Shown: positions 20,713 through 32,046 of the stretch, piece by piece
Numbering within the stretch: the first letter of the stretch is position 1
Layout: each line of letters begins with the position of its first letter
NCBI GenBank assembly: GCA_015661395.1
Contig: JACWML010000002.1
Span: 73,630 to 137,629 of the forward strand
Direction of reading: 5' to 3'
DNA: 64,000 bases
Source of the DNA: Methanomicrobia archaeon
GTDB lineage: Archaea > Halobacteriota > Bog-38 > Methanoflorentales > Methanoflorentaceae
Position numbers and translations under genes: made by a program
The notes under the pieces: generated by a model
What the model saw: the letters and a program-made list of their open reading frames with translations, nothing else
Told to the model about the DNA's origin: nothing
The model's database searches: none

Positions 20713-21186
20713 ATGGCTGACGTAATCGAAGTGTTGGTGCCAGGGGGGAAGGCGAGCCCCGGTCCGCCGATAGGACCCGCCCTAGGACCACTCGGGATCA
20801 ACATCAAAGCAATTGTTGACGACATCAACGCAAAAACTGCGTCATATAACGGGATGCAGGTGCCTGTCAAAGTCATTGTCGACGACAAGAAGAATGTGAC
20901 GCTTGAGATAGGTATACCCCCTGTATCGGCGCTTGTTCTGATAGAGGCGGGAATAGAGAAAGGATCGTCTGGCGAGGGGCCTGTTGCCAATATCAGCATC
21001 GCTCAAGCGATCAAGATAGCAAAAATGAAACGACAGAGCTCCCTTTCGTACGAGCTGAAAAACACCGTCAAAGAAGTTTTGGGCACCTGTCTATCGATGG
21101 GCGTTACCGTCGGCGAAAAACCAGCCAGAGATGTTCAAAAGGCGATAGACGCCGGAGAATACGCAGATCTGTTTATCGACGCATGA
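20713..21186 (+). CDS. rpl11: 50S ribosomal protein L11
   Basis: VPGGKASPGPPIGPALGPLGINI. Confidence 0.98.
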   Translation: MADVIEVLVPGGKASPGPPIGPALGPLGINIKAIVDDINAKTASYNGMQVPVKVIVDDKKNVTLEIGIPPVSALVLIEAGIEKGSSGEGPVANISIAQAIKIAKMKRQSSLSYELKNTVKEVLGTCLSMGVTVGEKPARDVQKAIDAGEYADLFIDA

Positions 21187-21233
21187 ACTCTGGCGAAAGA
21201 TTGAAGTAAGGTTTACTCCATCTGATGATTGCA

Positions 21234-21270
21234 CCGTAGGAGATCACAGCGGTGGTCGACGATACTACGG
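21234..21270 (+). promoter_or_regulatory. putative L1-binding autoregulatory operator in mRNA leader
   Basis: CCGTAG-GA-GATCAC-AGCG-GTGGTC-GACGATA-CTACGG: two helices flanking an asymmetric GA / GACGATA internal loop, overlapping the GGAGGG RBS of rpl1. Confidence 0.72.
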
Positions 21271-21277
21271 AGGGAAT

Positions 21278-21919
21278 ATGGTAAACGAAAACACCCTTAA
21301 AGCCGTCAATGAAGCGATTGAGTCGGCGCCTAAGAGGAAGTTCACAGAAAGCGTTGATTTGATTGTCAATCTCAAGAATGTTGACTTAAGCCAGCCAAAA
21401 AACAGGATAACTGAATCCATCGTGCTGCCGAACGGGCGCGGAAAAGCAACGAAAATCGGGGTTTTTGCGAAAGGGGATCTCGCTATTAAGTCGCAAAGCG
21501 ACGGCGCTGACCTGATCATCTCTCCTGAAGATATTGACAAGATGAGCGGCGACAAGAAACTCATCCGATCAACGACGCGAGAAATTGACTTTTTTATCGC
21601 GGAAGCGCCGTTGATGCCTTCTATAGGCAAGAGTTTTGGTCCTATTCTAGGCCCCAAGGGCAAGATGCCCGATCCTGTGCCGTCAAGCGCCGATCCCGGC
21701 CCGCTCATCAATCGACTGAGACGAACAGTCAAGGTGCGCTCCAAGGATAAGCCGACGTTCCACGCGTTGATCGGCAATCTGAGCATGAGTGTCGAAGACA
21801 TCGCAGCCAACGTCGAAGCGCTCCTAAATACCGTAGAATCACGACTCGAGAACGGCAAGCAGAACATTGCGTCAGTCTACGTCAAGACCACGATGGGGCC
21901 CGCAGTGAGGTTGATGTGA
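21278..21919 (+). CDS. rpl1: 50S ribosomal protein L1
   Basis: KSFGPILGPKGKMPDPV. Confidence 0.98.
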   Translation: MVNENTLKAVNEAIESAPKRKFTESVDLIVNLKNVDLSQPKNRITESIVLPNGRGKATKIGVFAKGDLAIKSQSDGADLIISPEDIDKMSGDKKLIRSTTREIDFFIAEAPLMPSIGKSFGPILGPKGKMPDPVPSSADPGPLINRLRRTVKVRSKDKPTFHALIGNLSMSVEDIAANVEALLNTVESRLENGKQNIASVYVKTTMGPAVRLM

Positions 21920-21920
21920 A

Positions 21921-22946
21921 ATGGCAGCAATCGACAACGTTCACCGACCGGTTTGGAAAGACGACGAAGTCATGAGCATCAAAGCCGAGGCCGAGACGCA
22001 CAAAGTCATTGCGGTCGTGAGCATCCATGGTATCCCTGCCCGTCAATTTCAGAGCATCAGGGCCGAGCTCCGAGATATCGCGAGAATAAAAGTCGCGCGA
22101 AATACACTCATCCACCGTGCGCTTGAAGAGGCTGGCGAGATGACGCTCAAGTTGTTTGAAAGCGTTGAGGGGCAGACGGCACTCGTATTCACCGATCTGA
22201 ATCCATTTAAGCTGTTTAAACTGCTCGAAAACAGCAGAACTCCCGCGCCAGCGAAAGCAGGCGATAGAGCGCCTACGGATATCATTGTAGAGAAAGGGGC
22301 TACGTCGTTTAGACCCGGGCCTATCGTCGGGGATCTTCAAAACGCTGGGATACCAGCCGCGATCGAAAAGGGCAAAATCGTGATACGCGAAACAAAAACG
22401 GTCGCTAAAGCCGGCGAAGCGATCAGCGTGCGGCTTGCTGGCGTGCTTCAGCGCCTCGAAATCTACCCGATGGAAGTTGGCTTGTACCTTCGAGCAGCAT
22501 ACGACGGCGACGTGCTTTACGTCCCAGAAAACCTGCGCATCGATGAGAAAGCGTACTTTGGTCAATTTGTGTTGGCCGTGTCAAACGGCCTTAATTTATC
22601 AATTAACACGGCTTATCCAACGTCCTTCACCGCTGCACCGCTGCTTCAAAAAGCCTCATTTGAAGCAATGAACCTCGCGGTCAACGCCGAGATCTTTGAG
22701 CCTGAAGTGCTCAAAACTCTGCTCTCGAGAGCACAAGCCGTAGCATTAACGCTCGTTAACAAGCTTCCGAACGAAGCGTTGGACGATGAGCTCATCGCCC
22801 TGAAAGACGCCCACGCACGTGCACCCGAGTCCGTTGAAGAAGAGCCAGCGCAAAAAAAGGAAGATGAAGAATCAAAAGAGAAAGAAGAGGACGAGGCGAA
22901 GGAATCTGAATCTGGCATGGAAGGTCTAGGAGCGTTATTTGGATAA
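21921..22946 (+). CDS. rpl10: 50S ribosomal protein L10 (P0)
   Basis: P0 architecture with acidic C-terminus ...[12 protein letters not shown]. Confidence 0.97.
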   Translation: MAAIDNVHRPVWKDDEVMSIKAEAETHKVIAVVSIHGIPARQFQSIRAELRDIARIKVARNTLIHRALEEAGEMTLKLFESVEGQTALVFTDLNPFKLFKLLENSRTPAPAKAGDRAPTDIIVEKGATSFRPGPIVGDLQNAGIPAAIEKGKIVIRETKTVAKAGEAISVRLAGVLQRLEIYPMEVGLYLRAAYDGDVLYVPENLRIDEKAYFGQFVLAVSNGLNLSINTAYPTSFTAAPLLQKASFEAMNLAVNAEIFEPEVLKTLLSRAQAVALTLVNKLPNEALDDELIALKDAHARAPESVEEEPAQKKEDEESKEKEEDEAKESESGMEGLGALFG

Positions 22947-22984
22947 TCTAAAGATCCACAATACAGAGCAAAGGTGATATCGAA

Positions 22985-23311
22985 ATGGAATACGTATATG
23001 CAGCACTAATTTTGCACGAGACAGGCAAGGAAGTAAGTGAAGAGGGCGTTACCAGCGTCCTCAACGCAGCAGGCGCGACGGTCAACGAGGCCAGGGCAAA
23101 GGCACTAATTGCAGCGCTCGAAGGCATCGATATCGACGAGGCTATATCCACAGCGGCGTTTGTAGGAGCTCCCGCAGCATCTGCACCGGTCGCCCCAGCG
23201 CCTGCCGAGAAGAAGGAAGAGGTAAAGGCCGAAGAGGAAAAAGAGACTGAGAAGGATAAGGAAGAGGAAGAAGAAACAGGAATGGAGGGATTAGGGGCCC
23301 TATTCGGTTAG
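22985..23311 (+). CDS. rpl12: 50S ribosomal protein L12 (P1)
   Basis: [26 protein letters not shown]..., tail [13 protein letters not shown] shared with L10. Confidence 0.98.
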   Translation: MEYVYAALILHETGKEVSEEGVTSVLNAAGATVNEARAKALIAALEGIDIDEAISTAAFVGAPAASAPVAPAPAEKKEEVKAEEEKETEKDKEEEEETGMEGLGALFG

Positions 23312-23510
23312 CGCCCTCCTTTTGCCCGTTATTGACGACAACGCGTCGGAGTCAGGCACCTGACTTAATCTCTCGTCGTTTGTGCAAAGGCGGAAGAGCT
23401 CGACGTGTGAAGCCTAGCTGCCCAAGCCGTGCGGGACCCAAGAGGCACCATACAGTGCCAAGCACGCGAAGTCAAGCAGGCAGTACTCTCGGCGTTGTCG
23501 ATGCATGTTC

Positions 23511-24247
23511 TCAAAGTGAGGCTAACTTTCGCATCAGCTGCAGACAATTCTGCGGCGCATATCCGTGGGCATCGTTGTTCCAGTAACCAAAGACATCCGC
23601 TCTTTGTGAAATCTCGCGGATTTGACGCGCCCAGTAGTCTATCTCGCTAGCCGAGTAGCCGTCTCCGTTCCTGCCGCGAGCGTGCCATCTTATGTAGGCA
23701 AAATCCGTAAAGCATTCTACATTGCTGTCGAATTGTGCACCTAGCATCGCCAATGTCAACTCTCGTTGTCCTCGAAAACGTTCAAAAACCTCGTCGTCAA
23801 ACCACGAACTGTGGCGAAACTCAAACGCAAACCGGTGTTTCGGGAGAATGGAAAGAAACTCGTCAAAACGTTCCAGATCTTTTTTAAAGGCTGGGGGGAG
23901 CCCTATGAGAAATGGGCCCAACTTGTCCCCAGCACAGAACAAGTCTCCAAAAAGTCATCGAGCGGTCTGCGCGCATCGTGCAGCCGTCTTGTATGCGTAA
24001 TATTCCGGTTCATTTTTATGGAGAACGTGAAGTCATCGGGAGTCGTGGCGTACCAGTTCTTCAACTGGGACTCCGTCGGAAACTGATAGAACGTCGAATT
24101 TACTTCGACAGAGTTGAAAAACCTGACATATTGTTCCAGGTAGTTGTAACGTGTGTCGTAAAAGACCCCTCGCCAGTGATCGTAGTGCCATCCACTACAC
24201 CCCAAGCGGATCCTGGTCGTCTCCCCACCCCCGGCTCGCGTTAGCAC
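23511..24247 (-). pseudogene. DUF72 family (YecE-like TIM barrel) protein, single -1 frameshift at 23927-23930
   Basis: ORF 23903-24247 (GCSGWHYDHWRGVFY...ETCSVLG) and ORF 23511-23942 (GDKLGPFLIGLPPAFK...FRHSSWF) join if one C is added to the CCCC run (GGGG on the coding strand). Confidence 0.88.
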
Positions 24248-24331
24248 GTGATGCGACTACAAAGAGATCTTATTGCACGCATAAAAGAATAACTAAAGTT
24301 TAACTAATGAAGATACTATAGGAGTGCAAAG

Positions 24332-26470
24332 ATGGTGTTGAAAGAAGCAGATGAAAGAGTCATTTCAGCAGCACTCGGCCGCCGGCCCAATGACGTCGAA
24401 AGTGCAATATTCGAAAATCTATGGTCAGAGCACTGCGCCTATCGAACGAGTAAGCCACTCCTGGAGACAATGCCCACGCGCGGCGACATCGTTATTGTGG
24501 GCCCCGGAGATGACGCAGCCATCATAAAGCTGAGCGATCACCTCACTCTCGCGATAGCGATGGAAAGTCACAATCACCCTTCATACGTCGATCCGTACGA
24601 CGGCGCCGCGACCGGCGTCGGCGGAATCGTGCGCGACATAATCTCAATGGGCGCCAAGCCGATCGCTCTGATGGATTGCCTGTATTTTGGCAGCTTAAAA
24701 AATGAGAAAAACCGTTATCTATTCGAGCACGTTGTTCAAGGAATCGGCGATTACGGCAACTGCATAGGGGTGCCCGTTGTCAATGGTGAGGTCCTGTTTC
24801 ATCCGAGTTACGATGGAAACCCTCTCGTCAACGTGGTCTGCATTGGACTAGGCCAGCCTGATACGCTCGTCACCGGGCGCGTAAAAAAACCTGGCAGCAA
24901 AATCATCCTTATAGGGTCTGCCACCGGCCGAGACGGTCTCGGCGGCGCATCCTTTGCCTCGAGAGATCTTAGTGAGGAATCTGAAGCGTCTGACAGGCCT
25001 TCCGTGCAGATTGGCGACCCGTACACTGAAAAACTAGTCATCGATGCAACGCTCGAAGCAGTCGCTACAGGCTATGTTTTCGCGTGTCGCGATTTAGGGG
25101 CCGCAGGGTTGTCAGGGGCCTCGGCCGAAATGTGTTCAACGTTTGGAGGGCGAATTGTGCTCGATGCCGTTCCTTTGCGCGAAGCCGGCATGACACCGAG
25201 CGAAATAATGGTCTCTGAGTCGCAGGAGCGGATGGTCCTCGAGGTCCCGCCGGAGCACGTTCAGGAAATATTAGCTGTTGCCCGCAAGTATGACTTGAAT
25301 AGCGCCGTAATCGGTGAGGTAATCGACGAGCCTAGATACGTCGTAGAGTTCCGCGGAACGGTAGTCGCCGACATACCAATTAAGCTACTCACCGAAGGGG
25401 CACCATTATGCACACCTGAACGCGCAAAAACGCAGCCGCATCTTGAACAGTCGCTAACTCGAGACCTAACGCTCAAAGAGAAGGCGCTGCGCGTGCTTTC
25501 GTCTCCAAACGTCGCGACGAAAGAGTGGGTGTATCGACAATACGACCACGAAGTGCAAACGCGGACTGTAGTCAAGCCAGGCAACGGGGCGGCAGTCCTC
25601 TCGATTGACGGCCGACGGGGCATAGCGCTGTCCTCTGGCTGCAATCCTACACACGTCGCCAAGGATCAATTCCAAGGGGCAGCGGGCACGGTTTTTGAAA
25701 ATGCAATGAATTTAGCGGTGAAAGGGGCAACGCCAGTCGCATTTGTCAATTGCCTCAACTTCGGCAACCCAGAAAATGCGGACGTCTTTTTCCAGCTTGA
25801 ACGAGCGGTGGCAGGGCTCTCTCACGCTGCTCGCATCCTCGACACACCAATCGTCGGCGGGAATGTTTCACTCTACAACGAAAGCGAAGAGTTCCACACG
25901 GCGATTATCCCCACTCCGTCAATCGGAATGGTAGGAATTCTCGAGGATATCTCCGCGGTCCCACCGGCAGTTTTCCAAGAAAAGGGAAATATCGTAATGA
26001 TGATCGGCGAAACGTATCCGGAATACGGTGGGTCGGAGTATGCTGAAATCTTTGAGATCGGAGGTGCTGTCCCGCAACCCCGCGCAACGATTAAAACAAC
26101 TATCGACGCATTGGTGAAAGTTGTCGAGACCGGAAAGATCACGGCCACCTCTGACATTTCGCGCGGGGGCCTTATAGCTGCGCTCGGAAAAATGTGCAAA
26201 CACGTCGGCGCCGAAGTGAACTTATCTAGTTGTTTAGACGATGAGAACGAACTATTTTCTGAGAGCTCCGGCAGAGCGATTTTTACGGTGACCCCTGAAA
26301 GCCTCAACTTCGTTTCAGCCGTTCTCGAAGCTCACGACGTCCCATATGCAGCGATTGGAACCGTCGGCGGAGGAGCACTCTCTATCACAGTCGGCGACAG
26401 CCAACTGACACTGTCACTGGAGATCATCGCTAGAAGCCTCAATACCCTTAACGAATGTATGATCGCTTAA
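24332..26470 (+). CDS. purL: phosphoribosylformylglycinamidine synthase subunit PurL
   Basis: [54 protein letters not shown]. Confidence 0.97.
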   Translation: MVLKEADERVISAALGRRPNDVESAIFENLWSEHCAYRTSKPLLETMPTRGDIVIVGPGDDAAIIKLSDHLTLAIAMESHNHPSYVDPYDGAATGVGGIVRDIISMGAKPIALMDCLYFGSLKNEKNRYLFEHVVQGIGDYGNCIGVPVVNGEVLFHPSYDGNPLVNVVCIGLGQPDTLVTGRVKKPGSKIILIGSATGRDGLGGASFASRDLSEESEASDRPSVQIGDPYTEKLVIDATLEAVATGYVFACRDLGAAGLSGASAEMCSTFGGRIVLDAVPLREAGMTPSEIMVSESQERMVLEVPPEHVQEILAVARKYDLNSAVIGEVIDEPRYVVEFRGTVVADIPIKLLTEGAPLCTPERAKTQPHLEQSLTRDLTLKEKALRVLSSPNVATKEWVYRQYDHEVQTRTVVKPGNGAAVLSIDGRRGIALSSGCNPTHVAKDQFQGAAGTVFENAMNLAVKGATPVAFVNCLNFGNPENADVFFQLERAVAGLSHAARILDTPIVGGNVSLYNESEEFHTAIIPTPSIGMVGILEDISAVPPAVFQEKGNIVMMIGETYPEYGGSEYAEIFEIGGAVPQPRATIKTTIDALVKVVETGKITATSDISRGGLIAALGKMCKHVGAEVNLSSCLDDENELFSESSGRAIFTVTPESLNFVSAVLEAHDVPYAAIGTVGGGALSITVGDSQLTLSLEIIARSLNTLNECMIA

Positions 26471-26494
26471 ACGAATGGCGCAGCGTAAAAGCAC

Positions 26495-27499
26495 ATGTTG
26501 AGCGTGAACCTGGTATACGGGACGTACGGCGAGAGCGGCATCCTTACGAGCATCAACAACACGAAAAAAATGTTGAGACTACTCGAATCGGAGGGCGTGC
26601 GCTTCTACCAAAACTCGATAAGGATATGCGACGTCATGCACGCCCACACATTTGGGCCCATCGCTCTTCTGTTAGCGCTGTTACATAAAGCGCGTCACAA
26701 GACAGTGATAATACACGCCCATACGACGCCACAGGATGTCGCCAATAGTTACTTCGGCGCCACCTTCATCAGCGCGTGTCTAAAAGGATACCTGGGCTTC
26801 TTCTACAATCTTGCTGATGTTTGCATCGCGCCTTCCGCGTACACAAAGGAGGTCTTAAAAAGCACGCTCAACATCAAGCGGAGAATCACGGTTCTCAGCA
26901 ATGGGATTGATTTAAGCTTGTACGAGTGCGATGAAAAACGCGCAATGAAGTTTAGAACGCAGCATGCTTTGAATGACCGCCCACTGGTTCTCTCAATTGG
27001 TCTGGTTTTCTTGCGAAAAGGCATCATTGATTTCGTGGACGCCGCCAAGAAGCTGCCGCGGTTCCGGTTCGTATGGGTGGGGAGGATCCTAGCGCGGCCA
27101 TTCTTGCCCAAAGCGGCTAAAAATGTGCTCGAAGCGGCCCCCGAAAACGTGCTCTTCACGGGCCGAGTGGACAGTATTTGCGAGGCCCTGAGTGCAGCGG
27201 ACGTGTTCGTTTTTCCCAGCTACGAAGAGAATCAAGGGATTGCCGCTCTTGAAGCAGCTGCTTGCGGAGTGCCTCTTATCTTACGAGACCTGCCCGCGTA
27301 CAGCACTTTTGTAGACGGACGCAACTGCATCAAGTTCACGACTGCCGAAGAATTCAGGAGCGCCATCAACGATGTTATCGCAGATCAGGCGAGCGCAAAG
27401 AGGCTCGGAGAGAACGCACGGAAAACCGTTCAGAACCACGACGTCCATGTCGTGAGCAAAAAGTTACTTCAGGTCTACCTCACCGCAAAGCAGGACTAA
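26495..27499 (+). CDS. glycosyltransferase family 4
   Basis: VLSNGIDLSLYE, VLSIGLVFLRKGIIDFVDAAKKLP, FPSYEENQGIAALEAAACGVPLI. Confidence 0.9.
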   Translation: MLSVNLVYGTYGESGILTSINNTKKMLRLLESEGVRFYQNSIRICDVMHAHTFGPIALLLALLHKARHKTVIIHAHTTPQDVANSYFGATFISACLKGYLGFFYNLADVCIAPSAYTKEVLKSTLNIKRRITVLSNGIDLSLYECDEKRAMKFRTQHALNDRPLVLSIGLVFLRKGIIDFVDAAKKLPRFRFVWVGRILARPFLPKAAKNVLEAAPENVLFTGRVDSICEALSAADVFVFPSYEENQGIAALEAAACGVPLILRDLPAYSTFVDGRNCIKFTTAEEFRSAINDVIADQASAKRLGENARKTVQNHDVHVVSKKLLQVYLTAKQD

Positions 27500-27591
27500 T
27501 TCTGCATACTTTTGGGGTGCAGCGCCAAAAGGAAAGCTATATAGACCAAATACCTACTACTAATTGTGTTAAAAAAGCAGAGGAATCCGAA

Positions 27592-28761
27592 TTGCACGTA
27601 GGCGAAGCTTTGATCGGCACCGATCCTGAACTGGCCCATATTGACCTCTTGGTAGGGGATAAGAATGGCCCAGTGGGACAAGCATTTGCGAGTGGATTGT
27701 CGCATCTCTCTAAGGGGCATACCCCCCTTCTAGCTGTAATTAGACCCAATTTGCTTACTAAGCCTGCTACACTCATCGTCCCCAAGGTAACGATACAAGA
27801 CTTAGAACAGGCAGCGCGGGTCTTCGGCCCCGCTCAAGCCGCGGTTGCGAAAGCAGTCGCAGACGCCGTCGAAGACGGGGTCATTGCAAAGGAAGCGTGT
27901 GAGCAGTGCGTACTAGTCATATCCGTGTACGTTCACCCCGACGCAAGAGATTACGAGAAGATCTACCGCTACAACTATGGTGCTACGAAACTGGCGCTGA
28001 GAAGAGCGTTGAGCAACTTTCCATCTGTGGACAAGGTTCTCTATGAAAAAGATCGATCGCTCCACCCCGTTATGGGCTTCAAAGTTACTCGGCTCTGGGA
28101 TCCGCCGTACCTTCAGGTGGCAATCGACTTAACTGAACTGAGTTCTGTGCTCACTGTTTTGGACCAGCTTCCAACGAGCGACCACATCATCCTTGAAGCA
28201 GGCACACCTCTTATCAAACGCTATGGCTTAGGAGTCATTCGAGAGATGCGAAAGGCGCGCCCCAGCGCCTTCATTGTAGCCGACCTCAAAACTCTCGATA
28301 CCGGAAACCTCGAAGCGCGCTTAGCTGCAGACGAGGCGGCTGACGCCGTTGTGGTCTCTGGACTAGCCTCCGCCTCAACCATAGACAAAGCAATAGAAGA
28401 GGCAAATAAGACCGGGATCTACGTTATTGTGGACATGTTAAACGTTGATAAGCCAGAAAGCGTTCTAAAGGCGCTCAAGAATAAGCCAGATATCGTAGAA
28501 CTCCACAGGGCAATCGACACCGAGGACTTAGCACACGCGTGGGGGAACATCTCTCACGTGAAGAAGTACGCCAAGCTCGTTGCAGTGGCGGGAGGGATAC
28601 GACAAGATAACATCGAAGAGGCTCTAAAGTCGGGTGCCAACATCCTAGTCGTAGGACGCGCTATTACAGCCGCGCGAGATGTGGAAGGCGCTGCGCGTGT
28701 GTTTCTCGAAGGGTTGAAACAGAGCGATATCGATCAGTACCGGGTAAAGACTGACTTCTAG
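27592..28761 (+). CDS. fae-hps: bifunctional formaldehyde-activating enzyme / hexulose-6-phosphate synthase
   Basis: HVGEALIGTDPELAHIDLLVGDKNGPVGQAF (Fae) fused to LQVAIDLTELSSVLTVLDQL...LEAGTPLIKRYGLGVI...VADLKTLDTGNLEAR (Hps); TTG start preceded by GAGG. Confidence 0.95.
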   Translation: MHVGEALIGTDPELAHIDLLVGDKNGPVGQAFASGLSHLSKGHTPLLAVIRPNLLTKPATLIVPKVTIQDLEQAARVFGPAQAAVAKAVADAVEDGVIAKEACEQCVLVISVYVHPDARDYEKIYRYNYGATKLALRRALSNFPSVDKVLYEKDRSLHPVMGFKVTRLWDPPYLQVAIDLTELSSVLTVLDQLPTSDHIILEAGTPLIKRYGLGVIREMRKARPSAFIVADLKTLDTGNLEARLAADEAADAVVVSGLASASTIDKAIEEANKTGIYVIVDMLNVDKPESVLKALKNKPDIVELHRAIDTEDLAHAWGNISHVKKYAKLVAVAGGIRQDNIEEALKSGANILVVGRAITAARDVEGAARVFLEGLKQSDIDQYRVKTDF

Positions 28762-28807
28762 GCTAAGCAACGCCGCCTTTGTCACGCGGCCCAGGTTTGA
28801 ACGTCAC

Positions 28808-28827
28808 GGCCCGATACGGGCCTTTTT
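28808..28827 (+). terminator. intrinsic-like terminator after fae-hps
   Basis: GGCCCG-ATA-CGGGCC followed by TTTTT. Confidence 0.75.
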
Positions 28828-28935
28828 GGATCATTCAGACGTAATGTAACTGTCAAATATGCGCCCTCTAAGAATGTTGCTCGCCCGACATCCATTTGCA
28901 TGGAGCCCCGCGATGTTCCACCATGAACATGTTGA

Positions 28936-30304
<1,369 letters not shown>

Positions 30305-30341
30305 CACGGCTTTATATAGCATTAGCCCCCAAAAAAAAGCA

Positions 30342-30911
30342 ATGGTCGCGAATGAGCTTGCTGGCGTCTTCTTACACAAAATGCCTTCGTCACTGCTGCT
30401 CACGATCCGAACGTACGATCGAACGTACGTATCGGTCCTGGCTAAGGAATGCAACTGCACGTACCCGCACGCAGTAAAAACGCTTTGGGGCATGGAGAAG
30501 CTTGGCTTGCTACGATCAGAGAAAGTCGGCAGGGTCAAGTACGTGGAACTCACCGATCACGGCAGAGTTGTCGCCGATTCACTTAATGATCTGGTGCTTA
30601 GCTTCGGCGTTAATGAAGCGCCGATGAAGACCGACGCTGGGCACATAAATCAAAAGATCAACAACGTAATCCGCAAGGTCGAAGCGATCCAGAAAGATCT
30701 TGAAGCAGGAAACGATATTAGCCGAGATGAGGCTATTCACTTTAATAGGAAGCTCGGCCCTTACTATCGCGAACTCAACTCGATCCGGCTTCTTTTGGAA
30801 ACACAACCAAACAGCCCTCTTCGCACGAAAGTTGAGGCGCTGGGAAGAACGCTTAGCAAGGTAAAAAGAGACATCGAAACGAAACGGATGCCGCAATCGA
30901 CCGTTACCTAA
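30342..30911 (+). CDS. winged helix-turn-helix transcriptional regulator
   Basis: YVSVLAKECNCTYPHAVKTLWGMEKLGLLRSEKVGRVKYVELTDHGRVVA. Confidence 0.8.
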   Translation: MVANELAGVFLHKMPSSLLLTIRTYDRTYVSVLAKECNCTYPHAVKTLWGMEKLGLLRSEKVGRVKYVELTDHGRVVADSLNDLVLSFGVNEAPMKTDAGHINQKINNVIRKVEAIQKDLEAGNDISRDEAIHFNRKLGPYYRELNSIRLLLETQPNSPLRTKVEALGRTLSKVKRDIETKRMPQSTVT

Positions 30912-31866
30912 TGGGATAAAAGTCTTTCACGCGTGTCGTATCTTCTAGAAATGGCGTGGAAGCTTCATACAGAATTGTGTCCGTGCTTGCGACGATGGTG
31001 TGCTTTTCGTAAGGCTTGATGTGGATTGTGTCTCCCACTTCGAAGTACTCTCTACGATCGTCAAATTCAATATAGCCCGTGCCCCGCACGATGAGCATAG
31101 TCTCATCTTTGTTTTTATGGTAGTGGTACGACGATTGGTAGCCTTCGCGAATATATAGCTCTTTGAGCAAGTAGAGCTCAGTAATTATCTGAACCTTCTC
31201 ATATCCCCACGGCTTTGCCGTTTTATTGTGAAACTCTGTGAGAATCCTTTTTTTCCCGTCTTCAGTGTAAAAAGTGCCGCAGAAGTTGGCCTCTTCGTAC
31301 ACGTCAAGCTGCCCGAGATCCGCCAGCAGAGGAAGCACCTTTTCTAGTTCGTCTCCGAGCAAAAATTGGCCGAGCTCACACCCTTTTCGAACACAGAACA
31401 TACCGCCATAAACCGCACGTGACTCCCAGTCAAACAAAGCTCCAGACACGCGGTCAGTGGAGCCGCGCGACTCTACGCCGGTAGCAACATAGATCAATAC
31501 AGGTGCCGCCGCGTGGGTGAACTTCATGATCATCTTTTTTAAGTTGACGTCAGCAACAATGCCGCAATCCATAACGAGGACATCGTCATCCATCTTGGCG
31601 AGTACGGATACAATGTTTTTGAACGTTCTGGTTGCCTGCTCGTAACTGAGTTTGACACCTTTACGCTCGCTTCCTAGTGCATCCTGCACCGAGGAAAAAG
31701 AAACACGGGTCAGAAGCACTGCTTCGCGTAGTCCAACGGTGGCGAGATCGAGCACGAGCTTGTCGATTACCGTAAATCCCTCGGTCAAAGAAATTAGCGC
31801 GTTTGAGTTACCCTCGTAGATACTTTGCTCTTTTCCGTAACCGTCACATAAGATCAGTGCTTTCAT
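30904..31866 (-). CDS. NTP-transferase-like domain fused to cupin (mannose-6-phosphate isomerase-like)
   Basis: N-terminal MKALILCDGYGKE...TVIDKLVLDLATVGLREAVLL; C-terminal cupin YQSSYHYHKNKDETMLIVRGTGYIEF...YFEVGDTIHIKPYEKHTIVA. Confidence 0.82.
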   Translation of the reverse strand: MKALILCDGYGKEQSIYEGNSNALISLTEGFTVIDKLVLDLATVGLREAVLLTRVSFSSVQDALGSERKGVKLSYEQATRTFKNIVSVLAKMDDDVLVMDCGIVADVNLKKMIMKFTHAAAPVLIYVATGVESRGSTDRVSGALFDWESRAVYGGMFCVRKGCELGQFLLGDELEKVLPLLADLGQLDVYEEANFCGTFYTEDGKKRILTEFHNKTAKPWGYEKVQIITELYLLKELYIREGYQSSYHYHKNKDETMLIVRGTGYIEFDDRREYFEVGDTIHIKPYEKHTIVASTDTILYEASTPFLEDTTRVKDFYPIR

Positions 31867-32046
31867 AACAACTCCATTGAAGTGATAGGCAACGATGTAT
31901 ATGGTTTTTTTTGATGGCGTGAGGCTTTTTGAGCGCCGCGCATCTTTTAGCTTCGAACCGAACTTTTATTAAGTAGCTGCCGAAATACGCACTATGCACG
32001 TCAAAATGGGGTCTGCGCTCAGTCATTTGTCACGGAGAGACGATAA

